Source: Psettodes erumei (Eukaryota; Chordata; Actinopteri; Pleuronectiformes; Psettodidae). From it: 64,000 bases of DNA. The position numbers were made by a program, and so were the translations under genes. Below the pieces are notes generated by a model that worked only from the letters and a program-made list of their open reading frames with translations, was not told the origin of the DNA and made no database searches. The stretch covers positions 1,853,501-1,917,500 of the forward strand of contig JAFBJZ010000874.1 of NCBI GenBank assembly GCA_016785225.1. Reading direction: 5' to 3'. Numbering within the stretch: the stretch's first letter is position 1; the number at the start of each line of letters is the position of its first letter. Positions 28,984 to 37,904 of this stretch are shown here, in pieces.

Positions 28984-31900
28984 CTCCAAGGGTTTGTGCA
29001 CGCAATCCCATTCCATAAAATCTCTACTGTGTCAATCTTTCTTGCTCTGAAGCAGCACTCTTCATGCGGCTCTTGCAGGTAAACGCTGCTGTTTAGCACT
29101 CTGTCAGAAACAAAAACCCAGTAAAACACGTATGGTTTCAGCACCTGTGTGTCGAGGAGGCCCGATCCATTTCTGCTCCGCTGCTGCGTTTTGTTAATGC
29201 AATGTCTTGTATGCAGAGATGGAAGCATCAATAGCTCTGATATGGACACCAGGCTGACCTTTTCTAAACTTACAAACTCAATTCAAGCCAATAATACCAG
29301 TAAACAAGGAAGAACCTTCCTGCTGTTATGCAGATATATTTGACTGTCACAACATGGTGGAAAATAGAAAAAGAAATAACCTACAAAGAGCTTTGGCTTC
29401 CGTCTCTCTGTATATACTGGTCACCTGATTCCTTTTCTGTTCACCTCAGCTGCAGTGACAATGGACTGGAAGAGAACGCCAAACACACCTTCTCTTCCAA
29501 CGGCGAGATCTTCCTCTGGGGGAATCTGTAACAGTTGCTCTTCCCCTTTTAAAAGTCTGCAGCTCAGCAGGCGGCGCTGAGCTGCGACTCCAGGCCTCAT
29601 TCACAATGAACAGCAGCCTATCACTCACAGTTTTTTAAAGACTGTATGTGAGAGAAGCCTGTTAGCGCAGAGGGGCAACGGCTCGCTGCTAAAGCTCTTC
29701 TGAGAGTTGGAGTTTCGCCCCTTAATTTACTTTCGACAATCTCATTCTCCACCGCTGAAACTCAAGCTGCATCACTCATTTGATTTGCAATCTCAATGTG
29801 GGAGGGGGGGTTTGTGCCTCAGTGACCATGGCAGCAATGTGACCAGGAATGTCACAGAGCAGATGGTGACTCACAGCGACAGCCACTGTGACTGCTTTTG
29901 AAAAAGATCAAGGAAAGCCCCTGTGGGGCAGGGACACGAGGGTCCTCTCCTACAGCTGGACGTGAGCCCTGTCAGGTGAGCGCCTTGGTGGGACACAGCT
30001 CAAAAGAGACGCGGGGGACATCATTTTGTGGGCTCACCAGCTATAACGTAAGAGCCCGGGAGCACTGTCCACTGTGCATGTGGAACAAAGAGAAGCAGTC
30101 TTTTAGGAGAGGGACATCCGCTGCGGATGGAAACCCCCGCTCGGCCTCGTGGTGCGCAATCCTACCGTGCTCCAAACGAAAACTGGACACGCACTACGCT
30201 GACTGCTGCTATGTTTTTTTTTTCCTGCACAGGCCTTTTCACTTTGCCAACCAGTGCACACTGCAAATAAACATTACACCTGCAGTGGACCAGTAAGGGC
30301 AGCCGTCACAGAGGCGATTCCAACGAGCAGGGGAGGATGCTGGATACCCGCTGTGCTTACCCTGTAGAGAGAAGGCGGCCAACTCCACCGCTGTGTCGAA
30401 CGGACACTCCAGCCTGGAAACACAGACACGCACGAGTGAGTTACAGCGACATTAAGACCGATGCAGGCCGGCAAACGATGCCGCCCGGTCCCTGCCACTC
30501 CCTGCCAGTACTCAGCAAAACAATGAAAAAACCCCAAAACAGTTAATCTCTACAGAGTAAACACTAACACTTATGATCTCAGTCTTAATGACAACTGTTA
30601 ATAACACTGACTGCTGTTAATTCACCAACATGTAATCCTGCAAGACAGCGGCGACTATCAACACAACTGAGAGATTCATATTCAGAAGGACAGCAGATGA
30701 TGAAGAAAAGGCAGTCTACTGTGATTTAGTGAAGCCAGGCGCGTGTAACAGCACACGCAGTACTGAACGACGACGACTGTGTACGAGGCAGTCGAGTGTT
30801 GACGCGCCTGAAAAAACACTTTAATTGCTTGTTATCTGTTCCCGTCCGCTCTGCGATTAACTCACTCCGACAGCCCCCGAACAATCGGGCCGGGCGCCCT
30901 GTCCGCTCACAAAGGGCTGAGCGGACATGGGAGCAGGTACCCTGAGCTACAAAATGAAACATGTGAAGTTACTGCTTTCTTATGATTGAAAAAAGAAGAA
31001 AACAAAAAAACACTAATCCAGTAGTATAGATATATACGTGTGTGTGTGGTGTCTTAAAAAAAGTTGCAGACTGCAACAACTGGCATGGTTTAATCTGAGA
31101 TCTCGCAAAATATGCTGCTGACGTGCCACCGTCAGGTCTACTGCAGCAAGCTGGATAACTGATACGCATCACTATATTTCTGTCCATCTGTCTCTCTAAC
31201 TTAACATTTATTTGGTCTACTATGACATCAGCACAAGTTTGTTTGTTTTTTTTCCTGTGTCCAGAACTTTATCGAGGTGGACAGTCAAAAACACAGGATG
31301 ATTACTTACTTGCCGCTGAGGATGTCTTGCTTTAATTGTAACACAAACAGGTATCTGGAAGTAGAACAAAACGTCGCAGTTATATGTGGCTCCATGTGAC
31401 TGCTTTATGGGATATGATTAACTGGTATCATGATACACAGGGGAAAAAGACGGACGTCTTCACTCACCGGGTGAGCTCCTCGTGCAAGTTGTTCGGCTCT
31501 GAAGAGTAGAACTTCACCCTCATGTGCAGGCAGTATGGTGGGCCGACTGCAGGACAGAAAATACTAGTTATTATCATTACTGGAGTTAACAATCAAAGTA
31601 TGTGATAGCCAAGTACCAGGGTGAGAAAAAATGCAATATACGTAATATAATGCCTCATAATACTACCACTGGTTGTTTTAATATATAGCAAGTAATTACA
31701 GATGAGGGGAATAGAAACAGAGTTTACTTACTTTTCACTTGCTTTTTGATACTTTTTGTAACATCAAGCCAATGCTGAAACAACATGAAGGTTATAAACA
31801 ATTATTTAATGGATGCAATAATTATATTTCTGTATCTGTTCAGCATCTTCAGCAGGGTTTAGTATGAAAAAAAAATTTACATTATTAGCCAACAGCAATA

Positions 31901-32125
31901 TTGCTTTGACATATGACCTCGTGTATGCATGCACTGTATAAATGTTAAATATTTATATGTGCAACTGAAAGAATCCACAAAAAACAGACAGTTGAGTTAA
32001 AGTCTGGGAGGTCCCGCACACACACACACACACACAAGTCAGCGTTCAGTTCGGTTCTGTGCTGTAATTCTTCTTGCACGTTCTGGCTCTATGAGGCACG
32101 AACTATGTCAATGAGAGGCGGCGGT

Positions 32126-32157
<32 letters not shown>

Positions 32158-33722
32158 TGTGTCTGTGTGTGTGCGTGTGGAAGTTAGACAGAGAGAGATA
32201 ACAGAGGAACTCACAGCGCACTCTACTCTACTCTCCCCCACATTCCTTATTACAGCCTTCCCTCTCTCAACTTCAGTTCGCTCTCCCACCCATTTTACTC
32301 TCCACCTCCACCCCTTCCCTCTTTACCACCCCCCCGATTCATCTTTACTCCCACAGGCTCTCCCTCCTTCCATGGCCTTCACAGAGTATCAGTGTGAGGG
32401 AACAGGGTCGGTGGCAGACCAGTGACTTAAAACGCTTTGTCTCAGAGTGCCGCCTGACTCCCAGAGCTGACAAGAGTCCCATAACCAATCCCTTTAGTCC
32501 ATTCACTGAGGGGGAAAGTCCCAGTCCAGGCCAGACTCTGGCTAAGACGTGGCTGCCTGGAAAATGCTTGGTAAAACAGAACATACTGACATTGCTGAAC
32601 AGACGTGGATCATTTCACTACCAGAGATGTTTTTAAGATCGTTGGCTTTCACGTCTTAGTGCACTCCGCAGCTGTGGGAACCAAAAGTAACAATACAGCA
32701 TTTTTCAAAATAACCTCACCGGCACTTGCGCCGAGTCCATGAAGCGCAGTCCGAAGTAGTCTTTCTCTACGATGTCCAGGTGGTACATGATCTGTTCAAA
32801 CAGCTCCTCGCCTTTGGCTTTTTTCTGACCATGCAAACACACAGACAAGGACAGGACTTTAGATATCGACAAGAAAACCCCAAGTTGGAAGATAAGCGAT
32901 CTCGAAAGCACGACCCACAGGGAGGATATCGATTATCATGATGATGGTCGTGCACTGTCAGTGCAATGCAAATACTTGGGAAAGGAAGAAAAGGGGGAGT
33001 CTCAGGACAGTTAATATATCAACAATCCCTGGTCCGGAGGAAACTGGCATTCAAAAGCCAAGGTTACATCACAACACAGGAATGCAGGACCGTACAAGAT
33101 GGCTCTGCTTTTCACGCTGGCAGGTTTGGATGGTTCGGGTTATTTGAAGTGGGGTTAGGTGAGGTACTGAGGAACAGTCAGTTTATTTGCTGCAGTAAAG
33201 TCTGGTCTTGGTGCTCCCGCTGCAGAGGAGCAAACACAGACGCTGAGCCGCGAACTGCTGTGCACGGGGTCGGCGGTGTCAATGTCTCCAATGTCTACGT
33301 TAAAAAAAACCCAAAACAATCTAAGTTCTGCGCTATAGTTTGAATATTTTCACGGCCTTAGCTTGCCGTCAAACAGCCCTTTCCTTCAGCACTATATTTT
33401 GAGCTCATACAGTGCACAGTGTAGGTGCGCTTATGGGTAGGTTTACGGATGTTCAGTGAATATGGCCAAAAACAAATTTGTCAAATATATTACATTTTTT
33501 ACCTCGTAAAACAAAGAAAACCACAATCATTTAGGAAGGTGGAACCATTTAAGGGAAACACAGACATTGCAGACAGAAGTTGGAGAAGGCAGCACCTTTT
33601 CAAACGGGTGGAGCCCTCCTTGGTGCAGACTCTTGAACGCAAGTGTTGCCCTCTCTGACAAAGCCGTACCAGTTACTGCCTGCGCTCTGCCTGGGACTGG
33701 GAGATCTCTCCCTCACATGTGT

Positions 33723-33768
<46 letters not shown>

Positions 33769-34323
33769 ACTCACTCACTCTCACACACCCCACCACGAGG
33801 CGCAGCGACAGGGTTGCCACGGTAACTGGGGCTGAAGTGCCCCAGACGCCCAGGAGCTGAGGGAAGCGGGGTGGCTGAACACACCATGTGACCTTCTGGC
33901 GAGATCAACTCGTGGACCTGCGTTTCCTCCCCCCTCTCCGTCTCCACTCGTTTCTCATCTTTCCTCTCTGATCAATTATTTCTGTAGCGCAGCGAGCATG
34001 GCGGACTCGTTCTCCACAACATGAACAAGCCCTTACGGGGTGGCTGATCACATCAGGCAGTGACTGACCTGGTCGTGGTGAAGTGGAGCAGGCATCCCCT
34101 GGGTAAAGCGCTAAGGCAGGATCAGCAACACACAACAAAATGTTCCGCAATTCCTGCAACTTGTGTGGCCAGGTCAACGCGTCAGGGACAAGGACAAATG
34201 TGTACGCATGTGTACGCATGAGTACAGCAGAGGATCATGGGTCCCCGACAGGTTTCCCCAGGTCCCCTTCCCTTGACCTCTCTCTCTCTCTCCCTCTCGC
34301 TCTAAGACAAACACAAACACAAA

Positions 34324-34393
<70 letters not shown>

Positions 34394-36795
34394 AAGAGCT
34401 CCTGGGCAGCTCAGGGGGGGCTGGCCCCATGCTAGTTGGCATAGCTGAGAAGGCATACCGCACCCCTACAGTACCCAGGGAGAGAGAGTACAAAGGACTC
34501 ATTGTGTTTGTGTGTGTGTGTGTGTGTGCGCAGCACCCGAACCCTTGTTACAATGCCTGCAATATTGTTTGGCTGTTTGCGGCCGTCCTGCCTGCCTCTC
34601 AGACAGTGTTTGAGTTACGGGTGGAGCTGATGGTCTCATTGACGGCCATCAAACCAGCCAGTGGAGAACTGCAGCCACTGAAAAGGGCCCAAAGACGACG
34701 TCTGGAGGGAGAAGAAGCGAGTAAATCACGCCGTTACCCGACTACGAAAAAAAGCATTTAGGGAACGGCTGTCCCAAAAAAAAAAAAAAAAGGAATAATT
34801 CCCCTTAACTTGTTATTTTGGGGCCATGTTTATCTATTAGACTACAGGAGATATGATAAAGCTGTCGTCTGTCTGTCTCACCCAGACACAAGGTGACCAC
34901 CGATACCGGCAGTTTATCAGCTGAACAGCTTGCTTTAATCATCGCAAGCTGGCTACGAATCCCAACTGTTCTTCTGCATGTTTCAGGGAGCCATAGCTGT
35001 CGTGGCTACCGTCTGTCTATAAGAATGCCGCCCAGCCTATTATTTCACGATTGTATCATGTTCCCAGTGTTTCGTTCAGTGGATATTCAGACAGTATGCA
35101 CGCGGTTAACCAAATGTCTAGGCTGCAACTCCACCAGTGAGAGAAAAGGAAGACGGAGGAGCTGCGTGGAATCATGTGTGGATATGAACGCTGCTGCACA
35201 GGAGAGACACGGACGCCGTTCATTGCGGCTGTGTGTCCACAACCACTCTGACACGAAGGCAAAACGTTCAAACCCGGCAGTGTTCCCAGCTGGTGTGCTG
35301 ATGTGTTTTTCCTATTTTCTTATCACTTCGAGAGAGTTTGGATGATAAGGCAAAAGGGTTATGCACAGGCTACCTGTATGTGGGGGAGGGGAAAGGCAAA
35401 AGGAAGCCCATATGCACCCTAACCCGAGGCCAGGCCACCGCTGGAATGCTGTCAGAAATCAACTGAATCTCAAACATTTCTTCAGGTGCACACGGTTAAT
35501 TCCTGGGTTCTTTTAACGCCTGACAGTACAGGACAAAAATCAATCAACCCCATCAGTAAAATAGGTTTAAAAAAAACATAACAACTAACACAGGCAAAGC
35601 GGGAGAGCGAGAGAGACGGTGAGAACATGAAAAGCCAAACACATAACATTTCACTATCCTTTTCATGTGCACAACACTGAGCTGATAGGAAGGCTTGGGC
35701 AGGTCTCTTATAGCAGACAGGCTCGAAAGTGCGTGACATCACTTTGGAGACGTGTTAAATAAACTGCATTTGCATTTTTTTCGTTCGAAAAGCTGGTCTG
35801 ACTGCAGGGAACAATCTCCCTTCAGTCGGAGTCAGTTAAACTTATAAAAGACAGACACATAAAGATTATTGTAGATTAAAACAAGATAAGGACGGATACA
35901 GTAATAATGAGGAGAGATTCCCTTCAGATGGGGAACATGCCAGACAGACCGATTCAGAGATAAGATGGAGTCATAAAAGTTAGATACCACACTGGCCTCA
36001 CTGGAATGCCGCAGGTTTGACAGAGAGTCTCCCAGCAGGGAGAAAAAGTAGTGAAATCTGCAAGCCATGGGAAAATAAAGATGGCACGGGGGGAGAAGAT
36101 CCCCCTGTGCCTTTGGTTCAGAACCACAGACTAAACTGTGACATTAGTGAAACGCTGTGCGAGTTCCACTCAGAGAAGCTGATACAGAGAAACAAATCAC
36201 GTAGCAAAAAAGAAAAGAGGGAAAGCACGGGAGCAGAAACACAGAAGAGGCAGTCACAGGCCGTCCACTCATGTCACGTGACGCGGTCATGTGACCGAGT
36301 GTGTTCTCAAGAGGGGATCATGGAATTACAGGTGATCAGCAACACGGCCGCACACACCCACACACAGGCTTAAAATGACTGCTCTACTGACACAGGCACA
36401 CAGTGGTCACTCGTGCACCTCCTGCGCTTTCGCTTTCCCTGTGTTACGTAAATACTGTGGGTTATGACGTGTCAGAACCTGTGATCAATGTCACTGGGCG
36501 TTTAGTGTTAACATCACGTATGTTCAAGCTCCCACTGCGTTCGCTCCCTGGTTAGAGAGCAAAGGGAGAGAGGTTTAGAGCGCGCCGAGGCTCGATGCGC
36601 AGCAGTTCTCCTTACCGGCAGGTCGACGCTGACGTCCGTCCCGTCCAGTAAGGTCACACGGCAGGTGACGATAGACTTTGCTTCCCCAGCGGCGGGGATG
36701 TGCGTCGTGGCCCGCTGGGCCTCCCTTAACCGGGCTTTCTCGGCATGTTTCCGGATGGAGCGTCGCCCCAGCGTCCTGCGCAGGAAACTCAGCAT
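11496..36795 (-). CDS. epb41l5: epb41l5, band 4.1-like protein 5 (FERM protein), complete, 24 coding exons
   Basis: Cortical FERM scaffold. The family (zebrafish mosaic eyes, mouse Lulu/YMO1) binds Crumbs and shapes epithelial polarity and actomyosin. The spliced CDS is join(36795..36616, 32824..32720, 31774..31732, 31546..31468, 31354..31310, 30413..30361, 28223..28103, 27860..27773, 27531..27443, 27350..27281, 26108..25939, 24983..24877, 24654..24636, 23910..23868, 23604..23486, 17031..16877, 16741..16644, 16560..16426, 15757..15690, 14855..14733, 13572..13491, 13076..12996, 12375..12239, 11565..11496). It totals 2280 nt, 759 residues plus TGA; human is about 733. FERM covers about residues 43-327 and the FERM-adjacent region about 328-390. 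The tail is poorly conserved except for islands resembling human [26 protein letters not shown] and the terminal LLTTEL. The start matches human [12 protein letters not shown]. All junctions keep phase. Exons 13-16 and the tail are the least certain part. Confidence 0.95.
11728..11830 (+). mobile_element. Possible decayed tRNA-derived SINE head
   Basis: In the last epb41l5 intron, GTTAGCCGAATGATTAGGGC resembles a tRNA D-arm/A-box. About 45 bp downstream, ATTTGACTCTC could be a degenerate B-box. No intact tRNA fold or clear SINE tail was found. Confidence 0.25.
12239..12375 (-). CDS. epb41l5: epb41l5 exon, residues 692-737
   Basis: Proline/alanine-rich tail exon ([17 protein letters not shown]...). 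The acceptor is AATGCAG and the donor AG|GTAAAA. It keeps frame between the SDNLIDFT exon and the TTEL exon. Conservation with human is weak, so support comes mainly from splice sites and phase. Confidence 0.8.
12996..13076 (-). CDS. epb41l5: epb41l5 exon, residues 665-691
   Basis: Encodes FKAEEADPQ...[14 protein letters not shown]. The LSDNLIDFT core matches human LTENLIDHT. The acceptor is CCTGCAG, the donor GCA|GTAAGT, and the length is 27 codons. Confidence 0.9.
13491..13572 (-). CDS. epb41l5: epb41l5 exon, residues 637-664
   Basis: Encodes a Ser/Pro/Glu-rich tail segment ([18 protein letters not shown]...). The acceptor is TTCACCAG and the donor AAG|GTAATA. Phase 2 in, phase 0 out. Confidence 0.82.
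14733..14855 (-). CDS. epb41l5: epb41l5 exon, residues 596-637
   Basis: Encodes [19 protein letters not shown]... and ...[13 protein letters not shown]. The in-frame acceptor is TTTTGCCAG at 14856-14857. A second AG 43 nt upstream (exon end 14898) would give a stop within four codons. The donor is CAG|GTCAGT. Confidence 0.82.
15690..15757 (-). CDS. epb41l5: epb41l5 exon, residues 574-596
   Basis: Short tail exon ([20 protein letters not shown]...). The acceptor is TGTGTAG and the donor AG|GTATGG. It keeps phase but has no clear human counterpart that I can recall. Confidence 0.8.
16426..16560 (-). CDS. epb41l5: epb41l5 exon, residues 529-573
   Basis: Encodes [11 protein letters not shown]... 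and ...[15 protein letters not shown]. This is the best conserved island of the tail (human [24 protein letters not shown]). The acceptor is TAACAG, the donor AAG|GTGAGC, and the length is 45 codons. Confidence 0.94.
16644..16741 (-). CDS. epb41l5: epb41l5 exon, residues 496-528
   Basis: Encodes [20 protein letters not shown] and [12 protein letters not shown], matching human KLKQLEMENSPLLSP and the following Asn/Val-rich strand. The donor is CAG|GTGGGT. Confidence 0.93.
16877..17031 (-). CDS. epb41l5: epb41l5 exon, residues 444-496
   Basis: Encodes [20 protein letters not shown] followed by an Ala-rich stretch. It is weakly like the human DLLEATIGDV region. The acceptor is TCTCTAG and the donor TG|GTGAGG. 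The phase fits the exon at 23486. Confidence 0.82.
17032..23485 (-). other. epb41l5: Large epb41l5 intron (6.45 kb)
   Basis: Nothing coding could be supported. There are purine-rich patches (about 19530-19700 and 20020-20140) and otherwise unique-looking sequence. An extra alternative exon cannot be excluded, because the upstream exon's donor is weak. Confidence 0.6.
23486..23604 (-). CDS. epb41l5: epb41l5 exon, residues 405-444
   Basis: Encodes [16 protein letters not shown]... and ...[13 protein letters not shown]. The [10 protein letters not shown] part matches human VEIENLPQSPG. The acceptor is CTCCAG. The donor AG|GTTGGT was chosen because it keeps frame; GG|GTGAAA 15 nt earlier does not. 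Confidence 0.88.
23868..23910 (-). CDS. epb41l5: epb41l5 small exon, residues 390-404
   Basis: 43 bp encoding [14 protein letters not shown]. The acceptor is TGCTCAG and the donor AAG|GTGAGC. It fits the phase of the 19-bp exon before it. Confidence 0.8.
24636..24654 (-). CDS. epb41l5: epb41l5 19-bp microexon, residues 384-390
   Basis: Nineteen bases between acceptor TTTTACAG and donor GA|GTGAGT, encoding G-PFNPQ-E across the junctions. It is required to join the exon at 24877 to the exon at 23910 in frame, and both its splice sites are strong. Confidence 0.75.
24877..24983 (-). CDS. epb41l5: epb41l5 exon, residues 348-384 (FERM-adjacent region)
   Basis: Encodes [20 protein letters not shown] and a basic [10 protein letters not shown] segment, matching human [20 protein letters not shown]. 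The basic, Ser-rich FERM-adjacent region is a typical kinase target in band 4.1 proteins. The donor is AG|GTGAGC. Confidence 0.96.
25939..26108 (-). CDS. epb41l5: epb41l5 exon, residues 292-348 (FERM F3 end)
   Basis: Encodes [33 protein letters not shown] and [12 protein letters not shown], the end of the PH-like F3 lobe and the start of the FERM-adjacent region. It is nearly identical to human. The acceptor is TTCTCAG and the donor AG|GTAACT. Confidence 0.97.
26343..26386. repeat. (GT)n microsatellite
   Basis: Perfect dinucleotide tract in an epb41l5 intron. A second tract lies at 26507-26554. Confidence 0.98.
26507..26554. repeat. (TG)n microsatellite
   Basis: Perfect TG tract in the same intron as the one at 26343. 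Confidence 0.98.
27281..27350 (-). CDS. epb41l5: epb41l5 exon, residues 268-291
   Basis: Encodes [20 protein letters not shown] in FERM F3. The acceptor is TTCAAG, which lacks the usual C before AG; the donor is CAG|GTGAGA. Confidence 0.96.
27443..27531 (-). CDS. epb41l5: epb41l5 exon, residues 239-268
   Basis: Encodes [20 protein letters not shown] and TKIGLFFW in FERM F3. The acceptor is CCTGCAG and the donor TG|GTATAT. Confidence 0.96.
27773..27860 (-). CDS. epb41l5: epb41l5 exon, residues 209-238
   Basis: Encodes [20 protein letters not shown] and YGVDMHMVK, the F2-F3 link of FERM. The acceptor is CCTCAG and the donor AAG|GTAACT. It is 88 bp, the same length as its ptpn4 counterpart. 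Confidence 0.97.
28103..28223 (-). CDS. epb41l5: epb41l5 exon, residues 169-209
   Basis: Encodes [20 protein letters not shown] and [14 protein letters not shown] in FERM F2. The acceptor is CTTCCAG and the donor AG|GTAAGC. It is 121 bp, the same length as its ptpn4 counterpart. Confidence 0.97.
28944..28982. repeat. (GT)n microsatellite
   Basis: Perfect GT tract in an epb41l5 intron, ending in a GTATGT variant. Confidence 0.97.
30361..30413 (-). CDS. epb41l5: epb41l5 exon, residues 151-169
   Basis: Encodes [18 protein letters not shown] in FERM F2, matching human KLDCPFDTAVQLAAYNLQ. 53 bp, the same length as its ptpn4 counterpart. The donor is GG|GTAAGC. Confidence 0.97.
31310..31354 (-). 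CDS. epb41l5: epb41l5 exon, residues 136-151
   Basis: Encodes [14 protein letters not shown], the FERM F1-F2 region. 45 bp, the same length as its ptpn4 counterpart. The acceptor is TTCCAG and the donor AA|GTAAGT. Confidence 0.97.
31468..31546 (-). CDS. epb41l5: epb41l5 exon, residues 110-136
   Basis: Encodes [20 protein letters not shown] and HEELTR at the end of FERM F1. The acceptor is CTGCAG and the donor CG|GTGAGT. Confidence 0.97.
31732..31774 (-). CDS. epb41l5: epb41l5 exon, residues 96-110
   Basis: 43 bp encoding [14 protein letters not shown] in FERM F1. The acceptor is GTTTCAG and the donor AA|GTAAGT. Confidence 0.97.
32127..32180. repeat. (GT)n microsatellite, interrupted
   Basis: GT tract broken by CTGTGTCTGTG, in an epb41l5 intron. 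Confidence 0.95.
32720..32824 (-). CDS. epb41l5: epb41l5 exon, residues 61-95
   Basis: Encodes [20 protein letters not shown] and [15 protein letters not shown] in FERM F1, matching human. The acceptor is GGTCAG, the donor CCG|GTGAGG, and the length is 35 codons. Confidence 0.97.
33724..33782. repeat. (TC)n then (TCAC)n microsatellite
   Basis: About 41 bp of TC is followed by TCAC units. Frames predicted here are low-complexity artefacts. Confidence 0.97.
34309..34392. repeat. (AC)n microsatellite
   Basis: ACAAAC units run into a perfect AC tract from about 34327. It is among the longest dinucleotide repeats in the window. Confidence 0.97.
36616..36795 (-). CDS. epb41l5: epb41l5 first coding exon (residues 1-60)
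   Basis: Starts at ATG 36795, with A at -3, and reads [20 protein letters not shown] and ...ITCRV-like strands, ending GTDVSVDLP. It matches the human N-terminus. The exon continues 27 nt upstream as 5' UTR to an acceptor after a C-run (CATACAG, exon edge 36822). The donor is CCG|GTAAGG. Confidence 0.96.
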
Positions 36796-37696
36796 GATGG
36801 GGGGGGTGTCACGGTGCCACACCTGTATGTGTGGGGGGGGGCAGAGATGAAAACATGGAGGAAATTGATTGATTGATTGGATTTGAAAGCTGTGCCGGCC
36901 TTCAGAAATGTTCCACATTTTTAAATAAGGTGCACTGGTAAAGCATTTCACGAGACCTGTCAAGTGAACTGCGTGTGTCAAAAAACGTTTTATTACTCTC
37001 TACTGTATCTACTGTATCTACTGATCCACCACGAATACCTGACTTGGAAACTGCCAGGTGCGCCATTTTTGGACCAGACGACCAGGTTTTATTATGTAGT
37101 CTCAACATTTGCTGAACTTCACTACGCTGCCTGCAACCTTTGTCTGTGTAGTTAACGTTAAATGTTGGCTCACTGAGATAACACCCGGAGGCTAACAAGT
37201 CAAAAATCTGATACACACACAACTGCTTTTGTATGAGGTAACTCAGCGGAAAAAATAATAATGTCACATAAATATACAAAATGAATAATTTTCAGGTGTA
37301 ACAATTTTAGTAATGAGTATAGTATACGCGCGAGCTAATTAATGTTGTTGTGTAAATTTGGCTTCAGGTCAGCCAGACAATGAAATATGAAACACTGGGA
37401 AATGTGTAACACGTCCGCTGGAATAATAGAGATAGAAATACAAAAACATAACCATTCACTTGTACTCGGTTAAGGCCTGAGGTGTCTGGAGTAAGCAAAC
37501 GCAACAGGTGTCGGTTTGTTTTACCCACAAGAGCTGCCGGTTTGCAAGTACGTACGAGTACGTACGACTCCGACCGTGCGAGCATGCCCCGCACAGCAAA
37601 ACAAATGCTGCCTTTATCTCTGAGCGCTGGATACGGCAGACACTTGCTCCGCAGCCACTTGTGGAGCCGAGGGCGCCTGGATGTGGGGATACTTAC

Positions 37697-37895
37697 AAAA
37701 TCCTCCTCGTCTGGATTCACGACGAAAACACGTCGGCTTGCATTGCAGACGACTAAACAGCGAGCTAGTACATGTCCATGATCCGTAACTTGTTTCTTGT
37801 TTCTCTTTCTTCTTTTATTCAACCTCGCTGCCCCTGCGGGATAATTTCCTCCCAGGTCCCAACAAAAAGTAGGAGGCAAAGCTGTCCTCCGGATG
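37697..37895 (-). other. epb41l5: Probable epb41l5 non-coding first exon
   Basis: A strong donor (TTTT|GTAAGT) lies at 37691-37696, about 870 bp upstream of the acceptor of the start-codon exon. The surrounding sequence is CpG-containing and unlike the AT-rich spacer. The transcription start is unknown, so the 37895 edge is approximate. A 29-codon upstream ORF begins at 37904 if transcription starts that far out. Confidence 0.5.
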
Positions 37896-37903
37896 TGACG
37901 TCA
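37896..37903. promoter_or_regulatory. Perfect CRE palindrome (TGACGTCA) at putative epb41l5 promoter
   Basis: Full 8-bp CREB/ATF consensus with an ETS-like CCGGA core beside it, just upstream of the probable leader exon. Function is inferred from position. Confidence 0.5.
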
Positions 37904-37904
37904 T

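Larger units (their letters stand above)
32825..36615 (-). other. epb41l5: epb41l5 intron rich in microsatellites
   Basis: No exon could be supported. It holds the (TC)n tract at 33724 and the long (AC)n tract at 34327. Confidence 0.65.

Noticed and set aside
34309..34392. Val/Cys- and Thr/His-repeat proteins over CA/GT tracts (here and at other microsatellites)
   Set aside because: They are direct translations of dinucleotide repeats, not genes.
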